A DNA stretch of 64,000 nt, from contig CAJTER010000017.1 in NCBI GenBank assembly GCA_910575405.1, positions 25,214 through 89,213 of the forward strand, given 5' to 3'. The stretch is from Clostridia bacterium (lineage in GTDB: Bacteria; Bacillota; Clostridia; Peptostreptococcales; Anaerovoracaceae). How positions within the stretch are numbered: position 1 is the stretch's first letter; every line of letters starts with the position of its first letter. Below, one piece after another: positions 21,489 to 32,000 of the stretch. The notes under the pieces are model-generated. The model did no database searches. It was not told where the DNA came from and saw nothing but the letters and a program-made list of their open reading frames with translations. The translations under genes were made by a program, and so were the position numbers.

Positions 21489-21654
21489 TTCTTGTCTTTA
21501 ATTTTACAATTTTTAGGTAAAAAATCCCTTGTTTTCCCCTATTTCCCGGTATAGATGTGGGAGTTAGTGTGGGAGAACTCTTGGAATATTTTTGAAAATA
21601 CTAAAAAATTGGTAGAATTTAGGTGAATGTAAAAATTTATTTTTTTGTGTGGTT

Positions 21655-22011
21655 ATTCATTATTCTATCGGTGTCATACAGTTTAAGCGTTTTTGATACC
21701 GGCGATTATTATAGTATTCTATGTAATTGCCTCAGTTCCGTTACATCTGTCAGCCATTTCTCTCCAAAATGGCCAGCATAAAATTCCCGGTTGAGAATGT
21801 TTTCTGCTGTCTGCGCATAGTCCATTTCATGCTCAATACAGTATTTTACGATTTCCACCCGTTCCTCGTATGTGGTCTTTATAAAAAACGGTGTGTAGTG
21901 GTCGATTTTGCTATGCCCAAAAGACTTAACAGACACTCTCCAGACCTGTTTTAGAGTTTGAGGTTTTTTATGTTCTTTTTTCGAGCAGTTATCCATCTGC
22001 TCATGCAGCAC
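21655..22011 (-). pseudogene. IS3-family transposase remnant (OrfA/OrfB fusion by deletion)
   Basis: The open frame starts with OrfA-like sequence (YTPFFIKTTYEERVEIVKYC, a helix-turn-helix region). It jumps directly to OrfB-like sequence (NREFYAGHFGEKWLTDVTEL). Past the break the typical OrfB C-terminus YYNNRRYQKRLNCMTPIE is still readable at about 21655-21712. The catalytic DDE core is missing, so an internal deletion joined the two ends. Not functional. The following gap up to 22292 has no other gene; 22012-22090 looks like IS end debris. Confidence 0.8.
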
Positions 22012-22292
22012 AGAGTTTATCCATACATAACATATCAGGGATTGGCAGGAAGCCAGCTAAAAAAATTCCTGCTTATGCAACGCTACTTCTCACCATGAAA
22101 CAGGAAGTAGAATCTCCACTTAACAGAATTAGTATCACTTATAACCGTAAGGGTCACAGAACCTTTACGGTTTTTCTTTTGTCGTTTTTTATCGGAATGT
22201 GCCGAAGGGTTGTTTCTGCTGTTGGCTGCCGTTCGCCACCTTTCCAATCTGGATTATTACATTTCAAAAATTTCAGATTGGAGGAAAAAAGA

Positions 22293-22718
22293 ATGGCATA
22301 CAACAACGGACGGGAGAACAGAAAATGGCTTATCTGGAAAGAAGCCGAGGAAAAAATATTGTGGGAGCATGGAGGTGATGAAACCACCACCCCGCAAATC
22401 CGCACAGACGACAGGGCAGACTTCAATTCCAACAGGCGGTTTTACCATTGGATAAGCGAGTTCGGCGAATACCTTGAGGGGATGGCAGACAAAGAACGAC
22501 ATACAGATGTAAAGACCGTTGCTGATTTACTGGACGAGATTGAGGACGAAACTCTATGTCGGACATTGCTTACGGTGGGCAGGCGTACTCTGCAAATCTT
22601 CCTGCTGAAAATGCAGGGCTATTCCATAAAGGAGATTGCCCCACTTGTAGGATTGACAACAGGGGCTATCTATGCACGGCTAGACCATCTGCGGAAAAAG
22701 CTGCGGAAGATTTTATAA
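22293..22718 (+). CDS. Sigma-70 region 4-like regulator of a mobile element
   Basis: A 141-residue protein with a C-terminal helix-turn-helix of sigma-70 region 4 type (KMQGYSIKEIAPLVGLTTGA...RLDHLRKKL, about 112-139) and no region 2. Such proteins are common accessory regulators in Tn1549/CTn-type integrative elements. The frame extends 198 bases upstream, but GGAGG lies 7 bases before the ATG at 22293, and the upstream part shows no family resemblance. A leftover of an integrated element; still intact, target unknown. Confidence 0.75.
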   Translation: MAYNNGRENRKWLIWKEAEEKILWEHGGDETTTPQIRTDDRADFNSNRRFYHWISEFGEYLEGMADKERHTDVKTVADLLDEIEDETLCRTLLTVGRRTLQIFLLKMQGYSIKEIAPLVGLTTGAIYARLDHLRKKLRKIL

Positions 22719-22842
22719 TCATCTAATATTTTCTGTTTTCTTATGGACTATTGGGTAAGGGATAAAATTTCCTTGCCCAATTTTCAAAATTGGGGGATAA
22801 AATTCCCGTCCACAGGGAGTAGTAAAAAATTTACCCAAAATC

Positions 22843-22872
22843 TTGACACAGATATAGCCACTATGATATTCT
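22843..22872 (+). promoter_or_regulatory. Promoter of the DUF6194 gene
   Basis: TTGACA (22843-22848), 18-base spacer, TATTCT (22867-22872), about 50 bases before the start codon. The preceding AT-rich stretch contains CCAATTTT/AAAATTGG inverted repeats. Confidence 0.65.
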
Positions 22873-22921
22873 AGGCTACTCATAGGAGAATTAGAAGTGA
22901 GTCAGAAATGGAGCTATCAGA

Positions 22922-23371
22922 ATGACACCAGATAAATTATTAAATTACTGTCTTGAAAATCTTGATGGGACAGTCTTGGTTGAGAGTTGGGGAGAGAAAG
23001 GAATTTTCTATAACCCAAACCATGTACTGAAGCGTGGCGTTTATATATTGACAGTTAAGGAAAAGGATGGCGATAATGACAAAGGCTCTGATTTAAACAG
23101 AGAGAACGTCTACCGTGTGAATCTGGGAATACGAAAAAGCACTTTTATAGCATTGTTTGGGGCAGTCCCAAAACGTCCGCCAGCAGGCGGCGTTGTAGAT
23201 ATGGATTATGACTTTACCGTATTGAATGAGATACTCCCCCATCCCGTCTACGCATGGATGGCGTGGATATGTGCATTGAACCCCTCTGAACAGACATTCG
23301 AGGAATTGAAACCATATATCCAAGAAGCCTATGAGTATGCAAAGGAGAAATTTAAGAAACGCAGGAAGTAA
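22922..23371 (+). CDS. DUF6194 family protein
   Basis: A 149-residue soluble protein. NVYRVNLGIRKSTFIALFG (about 62-80), YDFT, LPHPVYAWMAWI (about 106-117) and the basic C-terminus match what I know as DUF6194, a widespread family without assigned function. It resembles the MmcQ/YjbR-like proteins in overall style. It has its own promoter; AGGAG sits farther upstream than usual, so translation may be weak. It lies inside the decayed mobile island and is probably cargo. Confidence 0.7.
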   Translation: MTPDKLLNYCLENLDGTVLVESWGEKGIFYNPNHVLKRGVYILTVKEKDGDNDKGSDLNRENVYRVNLGIRKSTFIALFGAVPKRPPAGGVVDMDYDFTVLNEILPHPVYAWMAWICALNPSEQTFEELKPYIQEAYEYAKEKFKKRRK

Positions 23372-23657
23372 TCTTGAAGATTGAAAATTAAATAGTACAT
23401 AGATGGAAGAATGGAATGTCAGCCAATGGACAAGGCTGACCGCCACCGAAATTATACTGCCTTTTTCGGTTGGCGTATGGCAACAAGATTTTGAATCTCA
23501 AAGCCGTTACATAGCATTGCGAATCCGATCAGGAGAAGTCGCTCCTGTCGTTCGTGTTGCAGTGTAGCGGCTTTTTTCGTTTTGGACCTATGTCAATACT
23601 TTGGACAAAAAAGTTGAAAGATTATGCAGTTTTTTTGAGTTCCTCATCCTCCTTTTG

Positions 23658-24085
23658 CTACGGTGTTATATAACCAATAGCATTGTGTAGTCTTTTACGG
23701 TTATGCCAGCCCTATATATATTCAAAGATTGCTCTGCGGGCTTCCCTTGAATCCTGATAGGTATGGAGATAGATTTCTTCCTTCTTCAGCACGGAATGGA
23801 AGGACTCAATACAGGTATTGTCATACGGATTCCCCTTTCGGCTGAAAGAATGCTGAATTCCCTTGCTGTCCAGATATTTTTCAAATGCCTGACTCGTATA
23901 TTGGATTCCAAGGTCGCTGTGCAGGACAATCCCCTCTGTATCCCTAACATTAAAGCACGCATTCTTTACATCCTGCACTGCCAGTTCTGCCGTCATGGAT
24001 GTGCCTTAGGCATGCCCAATGATTTTGCGGCTGTACAGATCCATCGCAGATGCCAGATAGGTCCATCCCTCCTTCCGCCTATTTG
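23658..24085 (-). pseudogene. IS3-family OrfB transposase remnant with in-frame stops
   Basis: Minus-strand translation reads GWTYLASAMDLYSRKIIGHA, stop, GTSMTAELAVQDVKNACF... through HSDLGIQYTSQAFEKYL and NPYDNTCIESFHSVLKKEE, then FEYI, stop, GWHNRKRLHNAIGYITP, stop. Two internal stops (near 24008 and 23711) interrupt an otherwise well-kept IS150/IS3-like integrase core, including the acidic catalytic residues HSD and IESFHS. The 5' part and OrfA are missing. A second copy type, different from the remnant at 21.7 kb. Confidence 0.85.
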
Positions 24086-24389
24086 AAAGTACACGAACCA
24101 GAGCCTTGTACTCCTTGAGGGTAACCGTCTCACCCTCTGATACTCGAATGAAAGAGTTCTTTAGAAGCTTGGCTTAGGGACAAAGAAAAACGGCTACTAC
24201 TATTTGAATTTTTACGCTTAACCCATTATGATCAGTTAAATTTAACATCATTGAGATTAGGCAATTCTTCTTTAAGCGGGGCTTATTTAAGAAGTGCAAC
24301 TTTAAGCACAGATTTAAGGTATGCAATATTTTCCATAAATCTGAAAACCAAAATTACTGATGCTCTATTACAAATAGCTTCCATGTTGC

Positions 24390-24418
24390 TTGAAATAGCC
24401 ATAAAGCTATGCTATATT
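24390..24418 (+). promoter_or_regulatory. Promoter of the broken integrase
   Basis: TTGAAA (24390-24395), 17-base spacer, TATATT (24413-24418). ATAGC/GCTAT inverted arms lie in the spacer. This is the only signal I see in the gene-free stretch 24086-24549, apart from AGGAGG before the integrase start. Confidence 0.6.
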
Positions 24419-24549
24419 CAAAATATTTCCACCCGCTATTCTATTAGTAGGCATTTACACACCTCTGCGTGGTACCGGAGAATCAATAAAACAGTTCGGC
24501 ATAAGGAGTCCGTTGCAGCGGACAACAAAATTCCATTAGGAGGCTCCGC

Positions 24550-25240
24550 ATGCCAAGAACAACATCTACTTATGATGGGAAGCGGTATGATGTTACCGCA
24601 GATACCCCAGAAGAACTCGCTGCGAAAGTAGCACTAAGAAAAAAAGAATTGGAAGATGGATACAAAGCGATCCAAAAAAACCCCCTGCAACAGCTGGTGC
24701 TATACATGGCTGGAAACCTATAAACAAGGGATTGTGTCTGCTAAAACCTATAAAAATTACAAAGTATTTGTAGGCTATATCGCTGGAGAGTATGGAAGTA
24801 TCCCTCTGAGCAAAATTACATCCGAACAGCTGCAATCTTTTCTTAATCGGAACAGCAATTTTTCAAAGATCCATGTACATAAGTTCTGCATCACAGTAAA
24901 GCAGATATTTAAGCAGGCCAAGATTGATGGTTACATTAACAGAGATCCCGCTGAATATCTGAAAGAACCTAAAGCCGCATATGTGGGCTCCAGGCGGCCC
25001 ATATCGGAAAGGGAACGAGAAGTTATTTTAGAAGTTGCCAAGACACATAGCGCAGGAGTTTGGATACGAACATTGCTTTACTGCAGGCTTCGTCCCAGCG
25101 AATCGGTAAGACTGCAAGGGAAGCATATTAACCTGCAGAAAAGGATTTTGTATATTGAGGGTTCTAAGACCACATCAGGCAATCGAATCGTACCCACCCC
25201 TGGCCTTCTAACTTCCGAAATGTTACACGATCCATTTTAT
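24550..25240 (+). pseudogene. Tyrosine integrase, frameshifted and truncated
   Basis: ATG at 24550 follows AGGAGG and begins an AP2/Arm-type integrase N-terminus (STYDGKRYDVTADTPEELAA). After about 45 codons the frame is lost at a run of seven A and five C (24673-24685). The continuation WCYTWLETYKQGIVSAKTYK is in another frame. The core-binding SAM-like domain and the start of the catalytic domain follow, including GVWIRTLLYCRLRPSES with the first catalytic Arg. The protein then ends at about 25240, before the HxxR and Tyr motifs. Non-functional as a recombinase. Confidence 0.8.
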
Positions 25241-25297
25241 AAAAACTATTTGACACCTGCAAGTTTTAAGGTTACTCTTTTAGCAGGAGGTGAGATT

Positions 25298-25849
25298 ATG
25301 CAGCAAGCACTACAGCAGCCCGTCTACACGGAAGAAGATTATAACAACCTTCCTGAGGATGTTCGTGCAGAATTAATTAATGGACAGATTTATTATCAGG
25401 CTGTGCCAAGCCGGATTCATCAGGAAATTTTATCTTTTTTGCATGTTGAGATTTCAAACTATATTCGTTCTAAAAAGGGCGAATGCCGGGTATATCCGGC
25501 TCCGTTCGCTGTCAAATTGCAAGAAACTCAAGATACCATAGTTGAGCCGGATATTAGTGTAATTTGTGATTTGAATAAACTCACTGACCGGGGCTGTACT
25601 GGCGCACCAGACTGGATTATTGAGATTGTATCCCCCGGCAATTCCAGCCATGACTACATTCGGAAGCTGAACTTATATGCCCTCGCAGGTGTGCGTGAAT
25701 ACTGGATCGTCAATCCTATGCAAAAGTCTATTTATGTATATCATTTAGAAGAAATGCAATTTGAGACAACTGCCTATTCCTTTGAGGATAAGATTCCGGT
25801 TAGAATTGATCGTGATTTTTCAATTAATTTTTCAGAACTTACCTTTTAA
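25298..25849 (+). CDS. Uma2 family (DUF820) putative endonuclease
   Basis: A 183-residue PD-(D/E)XK-like protein. VEPDISVICD (about 88-97), PDWIIEIVSPGNSSHDYIRK (about 111-130, the E and K of the core) and LNLYALAGVREYWIVNP are the Uma2 signature. The biological role of the family is not established. It is abundant in cyanobacteria and in mobile regions. The frame runs back into the integrase remnant, but AGGAGG 8 bases before ATG 25298 marks the true start. Confidence 0.82.
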   Translation: MQQALQQPVYTEEDYNNLPEDVRAELINGQIYYQAVPSRIHQEILSFLHVEISNYIRSKKGECRVYPAPFAVKLQETQDTIVEPDISVICDLNKLTDRGCTGAPDWIIEIVSPGNSSHDYIRKLNLYALAGVREYWIVNPMQKSIYVYHLEEMQFETTAYSFEDKIPVRIDRDFSINFSELTF

Positions 25850-25901
25850 TTCGGTGTGCTGTCTTTACATCTCTATATAAGGTCCTCTCATTACGCAAAA
25901 A

Positions 25902-25944
25902 GGGCTGCGCACAAACCCTTCTTTGTTGGTTTGTGCGACAGCCC
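25902..25944. terminator. Strong bidirectional terminator
   Basis: GGGCTGCGCACAAACC (25902-25917) pairs with GGTTTGTGCGACAGCCC (25928-25944) with one bulge. On the minus strand it runs into TTTTTGCG, so it best serves the giant secreted-protein gene; it also ends Uma2 transcription. Confidence 0.8.
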
Positions 25945-25960
25945 CCTGATCTCGTTTGTA

Positions 25961-26080
25961 TTATACCTGTGATAATTGATACAGCGCATATTGATTTAGG
26001 CTGACATCTTCCTGTGATGCTTCCATAGCCAGTCTCCGATGCAGGCTTTTCGGCAACTTCAAGTTAAAATATCTTCTATT
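25961..26080 (-). pseudogene. HicB antitoxin C-terminal remnant
   Basis: The minus strand reads NLKLPKSLHRRLAMEASQE, then DVSLNQYALYQLSQV and a stop. This is the ribbon-helix-helix tail typical of HicB-type antitoxins. An upstream in-frame stop (26081-26083) and overlap with the end of the giant gene show that the N-terminal half is gone. No HicA toxin is nearby. Confidence 0.7.
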
Positions 26081-29000
26081 TTACCAGCACCATGAGCCCT
26101 GGGCTGCGGACTGCAATTGTCCATTTTTTACCCTTTGACAGGACTTTTATCTTGGTCCGCTTTCCGTCTGGCTCCATGTGAATAATCGTCTTGCCTTTAA
26201 GGGATTTTGGCAGCGTGATGGTCAGATTCCCCTCATAGGTAGCCAGTGTGCCGTCGCTGTGAACAAGTCTGATCCGGTATGCTTTTTCCAGTTTTCCTTT
26301 TCCTGCCGCTCGTTTCAGTTTGCTGTAATCTGTGCTTCCCTTTCTCACACTTGTAATTTGCAGCTTCACATCGGCGTGCATCCTGCCGCTGATTTTTATT
26401 CCTGTGGATTTGTGCGTTAGGGTTTTCTTTGTCAAAACAGTATGCTGAATCCGCGGGTATCCCTGGTTCTGACTGGCATCTATCGTCCATTTGGTCAGCT
26501 TGCTACCCCGGATAGCCTTGTTTAAGGCATTGCAGAGCTTTTGGTTCTTCATAGATGCTGCTGTCACAGCGGATGCTCCCAGCTTTTTGTCGCTCTGATC
26601 CGGACATGCCCGTTTCAGGCTCTTCGCATACCAGGCTTTTACGGATTTTACCGTAGTATTAGTGCCAAAGAGGGCCCCTGCTTTCGTTCCGTCGACTATG
26701 CCGCAACTGTAGCCATATTTTATGGTTCCGCTGTTTGCCGCTGCAAATCCGCCGGCAGCCTGCCTTCCATACACCTTGCCCATGCTGCTGATGTTCTGCA
26801 GAGTTCCTTTGTTTTCGCCTGCAATGCCGCCAGCTCCTTTTGCCCTGACAGACGCATTGCTGCTTACATTTTTCATGGTGCCGTTATTTTGGGCAACCAG
26901 GCCGCCTGCCAGATCGCCTCTAACTTTAGATCGCAGGGAGGATACGGCTATTTTCTTTCCGTTTATGGAAGCCTTTGTTCCTGTGCTGGTAGTATATCCA
27001 CTGCTGCAATTTGTAATCGTACCGTGATTGATGGCGGCCAGCCCTCCAGCCTTTTCTGCGCCAGCTTTCACATCCATCGCCACCACGGACAGGTTTTTGA
27101 CCTTGCCCTTGCTTCCAATTACACCAAAGAGTCCTCTCATATCCATGCTCCCGCCGGCTTTCAGATTCAGGATAAAGTAGTCCCGGCCGTCAAAGCTTCC
27201 TGTAAAAGGAGTTTCGTGGGAGCCGATGGGCAGGTTCCAATTCCTTCCTTTACAGTCAATGTTTCCGGTAAGATAGTATGACGCGGAGGCGTATTTTTTC
27301 GGATTCATCTGAACCAGCTTTGCTATTTTTACCAGATCCGTGTAGCTTGAAATCCGGTAAGCGCTGCCCTTCTTTGCAATGCTAATGCTTTCCATCCATT
27401 TTGCGAAGAAAACCTTATTTCCCGTGCTCCCTTCGGGGATTTCCTTTACCCGGTTTGTAAAATTGGGATCTGTGTACCAGCCGCCAAAGGTATAGTTTGC
27501 TTTTGTCGGTTCCTTTAAGACAACCGTATCCCTGACCGTATAAGTTTCCGGATTGGCCGGGTGGTTTTCACCGCCGTCCAGGTTATAGGAAATGGTGTAC
27601 GAAGCCACGTCTCCCCATTTGGCATAAAAGGTCTTGTCGCCCGTGCTCCCTTTTTCGATGCCGGATACAGGCTTTGTCTGCGCCGCGTCCTCATACCAGC
27701 CGCCGAAACGATAACCGTCTCTTGAAGGTTCCTTCAGGACCACTTCCGTATCCACGTCGTAAGTTCTGGGATTGGCCCGGTTGTTTTTGCCGCCGTTCAG
27801 TTCATAGCTGATTTTGTAGATCTGATTATCCCATCCTGCATACAAAGTAATATCGTTTGTTTCCTTTGCCGTGTCAATGGTTTCCACCTTGTCCGTCAGC
27901 TCTTTGTCCCTGTACCAGCCGGTAAATTCCGCTCCGTCCTTTACCGCAGGCTCCAGGGCAATGGTTCCTGAGCCAGTTGTAAATCGCTGCGGATTGTTGC
28001 CGCTGTTTGTTCCACCATTTAATTCATAGTTGATATGATGCTCTGCTATGATTTCCGCCTCATATACCTGGGAAAGGGCTCTGGTGTACTTACTGCTGTC
28101 TCTGTGAAAAGCAAAGAGTTCATAAGTTCCAGCTTCCTGCCAGACTGCCAGATATGCCCCTCCAGACATCGGATCTATTTCACCTGTGTTCATCGTGCAG
28201 CTGTCAATGCGTTTACCATCCTTGAAAACGTCAATTTCAACCTTTTCATTATCTTCATACTTTCCTGCTGGTGTGAGAGGAATGCCCCCTATATTGAGTC
28301 TGAACGTAATCGGTTTTCCGCTTTTTGCGGCCAGATGGTTTCCTTCCTGTACAATGCCGCTTTCATCCGACCAATCGGGAATAATCTCCAGCTCCAGCGT
28401 TTTTTTGTCCGTCACATTGAGGACTGCGGATTTGCTGTAAACGGTACTGTAATCATTGCTTCCGTTCCGGTATTCGGTCAATCTGCAGCGGTATATCGTT
28501 CCGTCCAGCTCCTGTTCCTGCTCCTCGGTCATGGCCTTGCCGCCTGTAGGGCTGTAGGTAGCTTTGTCTGCCCCGGAAATATCCTTCCAGTCATTATTGT
28601 AGCTTCCGGAAGTGTCCAGGAGCTGCCACTGGTATCCTAAGGTATCCTCCGGCTGCTGAACCGATGCTCCAATAGTAAACTCCGGTATGCCTCCTGCTTT
28701 GACATTACAGTTTTTGGGCGGTGCTGTAATCTTTGGTTCAAAGGCCGCTCCCTTTGTCTTTCCCTGCGCGTATGGGCTCAGTACGCTCTCCGCACCTTTT
28801 CCTGCCTCATCAGCCAGACTCTTTAATTTAAAATAATAGTTTTTCCCAGGGGCTAACCCTTCTGCAATGCAGGAAGTCTTACTGCCGTCAACCATCAGCT
28901 CTCTGCCATCCTTCTTTACTGGCTGAAATGGCCCCGCAGAATCGAGGGAATAATAAATCTGCCAGGAGGAAGTCTTCGGTCTTTTCGCATCCCGTTCAGA

Positions 29001-32000
29001 AGAATCCCCGCCTGACCAGGCCAGGGCCGCCAAACTCTTTGTCGTCGCGCTTACGCGGAAATCCTTTGGCAGCACCGGAGGCGCTTTTGGAACGCTGGCC
29101 GATGCTCCAATGACACTGACCCTGTTTGTAAGAGTCGTTCCGTCCTCCATCTTCACATCTCCGCCGTTGACTCCGGAAAGCTTTGGTTCCCATTTTGCCA
29201 GGCTTGCGTTGAAATTATAATCGCCGGGCGTGCCGGAAGGAAGCGCGGAAAAGGTTCCCGTATAGCTGGTTCCCGCCGTACAGGTGGAGGTCCAGGTTTC
29301 TCCCCAGCCGCCGCTTGCCATGGCGGAAGCGTTGATTTTTACGCCGGTGGAAAGAATCCCAAAGAAATCAATTCCCGTAGAGATATCCACGCTGGGTCCG
29401 CATTTTGCTGAGACGGAAAATCCGTGAGACGCCGTATTGGAAGTGCTTTCGCTCAGATTAATGGCCGTTGTGGTCTGTCCGCTTGTTGTTACGGACACCT
29501 GGTTCTGCGCGATAAAGGTTCCCGGATCCTGTTCATTGAGGGAGGAAATTCCGGTAGGATCCTTTGCGTAGGTTGCAGGGTCTCCGATTTTCCGATCCTT
29601 GTAGAGGTCATCGGCTTCAACAGGTTTTACCTTGTCGTCCTTCAGCTCCCGCGCCACCTTATTATACCGGGACAGAGGAACCACAGATTTAACTGGATTC
29701 AGCTGGGTTGTAACGCTGAGGGTATCGGTGGAAGCTTTGATGGTTTCACCCACCTTGGAAGCCAGCTTGTTATTCACGTCAGCCTGAGTCGCCTTATGCT
29801 CCGGTATGTAAGCTTTGTAATTGTGCATTACAATGGGCGTTGTAAGAAGCGCCGCATAATCCTGCCCCGCGCCTGCTGTAAAGGTCAGCGTTTCACTGCG
29901 GGTTTTGGACTGCTGATAGCTGTGGGTCCAGGAACAGGTGGCATCCGCCTTGACTCCCATTCCGCCGCCGTTTCCAAAGATTTTTACTCCTCCGCTGACG
30001 CCTACTCCCAGGGTAATTCCCGCATTGCCGTTGGTGCCGTAGGCCTGACTGGTTCCCACGTTGACGGAAAAGGCAGTCGATCCTCTGGCCGTCATAGTGC
30101 TGCCGTAATTCAATTCCTCCCAGTAAGGCATACTGGTCATGATGCTGTAGACTGCCGGGTTGGACCAGCCCACCGACTTGCTTTCCAGCTCCAGATACAC
30201 AGTATTATTATTGCAGTTCACCGGTGTAAAGAATTGATAGCTCCTGTTGTCGGCCATGATGATGGCATCCTCCATGTTGATCTGCTTTGTACTGCCGCCC
30301 TCCTGATAGAGCCATACGCCGTTAAAGCCTGAATCCTTCAGGACTTTTTTCTGTCCACTGCCGTAATTGTAAGAGATGTTTTCGTAGTCCACCTGAAGGG
30401 AAACCGCCATTTGCTCCGTCGCCCGATGATCCGATGCATAGGAGAAAGCCGCGCTGTTTTTCCCGATATGAAACGCCTTTACTTCGTCCGTGCTGTCCGA
30501 AACTGAATATTCCTTTTTGTTTACCAGCTTTCCCGTGTCAAGGTCTTCCTTGGCATTGTGGGCAAAGCGTCCGCTTTCAATGGCCTTCTCAGCCGTATCG
30601 CCGCTGCCTGCTGTAAAATGGTAAAAGACGCCTTCGCAGAAGATGGTATCCTGACTGCTGCCCTCTTCAAAGCAGGCTCCCATCAGGGTCTGAGGCTCCT
30701 CCATTTCCCGCACGCTGTTTAAGCTTTTGTGAGATGGAAGCATCTGCGGCTTTCCCCAGGCCATATAATACTGTTTTTTGTCCTTATTCCAGAGTACGAC
30801 GTTCACCAGGTTTTCCGTGCTGCTGATTTTTCCTCTGGTATCGCCATTTTTGTAATCCGTATTTTTGTAGCCGCTGATGATCAGCTCATCCTTTCCGTCA
30901 CCGTTTATGTCCGCATTGGCAGAAGCGTTGAATTTAAAGCGATAAGCGTTGTTGTCATAAACCAGATCCGAATTCCATACCCGGACGGGTTTTCCGCTTT
31001 GCCAGCTGTAGATCCCGATATCGCTGCTGTTGCACCAGTCATCGTCGTCGCTGTAAGGAAGGGAGGCGCTGGCTACCAGATCGTCTCTTCCTGCCATGGA
31101 GGTCGTATTCAGATCCACCACCGGTCTTTTGCCGCCGCGGGATTTTCCGAAGCGGGCCCCCAGATCGCTGACTTTAATCGTCGCTTCCAACTTTAATGTA
31201 TATCCTCTCTCCGATGCTCCCTTTATGTTGTCCTCCTGGGGCTGATAAATCCGTATCTCTCCGCCGTCGTCGGTGGCTACATGAACGGCCACCTCGTTAT
31301 AATGGTCGCCGTCATAATCGCCTACTGCCATAGAAAGCAGGCCGCCCATCGCGAACTTGCCCACATCTCCCAGCCAGTGCTTGCCGCTGAGCGTTGTGTC
31401 GATGAGGCTGTTTTGACACAGGGCCAGCTCTCCGCTGCTTTTCCTGTAATAGGTTTTCAGCGTATGGTTGGAGTTATCCTCGCAGAAAATTCCGTCCTCC
31501 CACAGCCAGTAGGTGGACTCAATAATAATGTCCTGGCCGTTTCTCTGTGTCTCATCCTTACTCAAGTCGCCTATGCGTAGGGCAATGGCATTTCTGGCTA
31601 CCACGTGACCGCCTGGGATATCCTGTTTCAAAGTGTCCTGCCCTACCTTACTCATGGTATGCTTTTCCATGCCCGATCTCTGCATATTGCCAGAAGAAAG
31701 CGAGTCCGTATTGTCCAGCAGAAGGTGGCGCATATCCGTTGTTTTCTTACCTTCGTATACGCCCTGGGACATATACAGCTGCGACAGGCACATGGGCCGG
31801 TAGCTCTCCAGCGGATCAGCAGTGTCCGAGCTGCTGAAAGCCGCCGGATCCTGCAGAGTCAGTCCCAGCTCCTCATACTGTTCATCGGTCAGATAATTTT
31901 CTTTTTCCGTCTTGATGGACTCTTTCTTAGCGGCAAAAGCTTTACCTTCCCCGTTTTCCGCTGCTGATGCAGTATCAGCCGGAACAGCGACAAAGAGTCC

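Noticed and set aside
24251..24631. 126-codon plus-strand frame before the integrase
   Set aside because: Overlaps the integrase promoter and start; no family resemblance and no ribosome-binding site.
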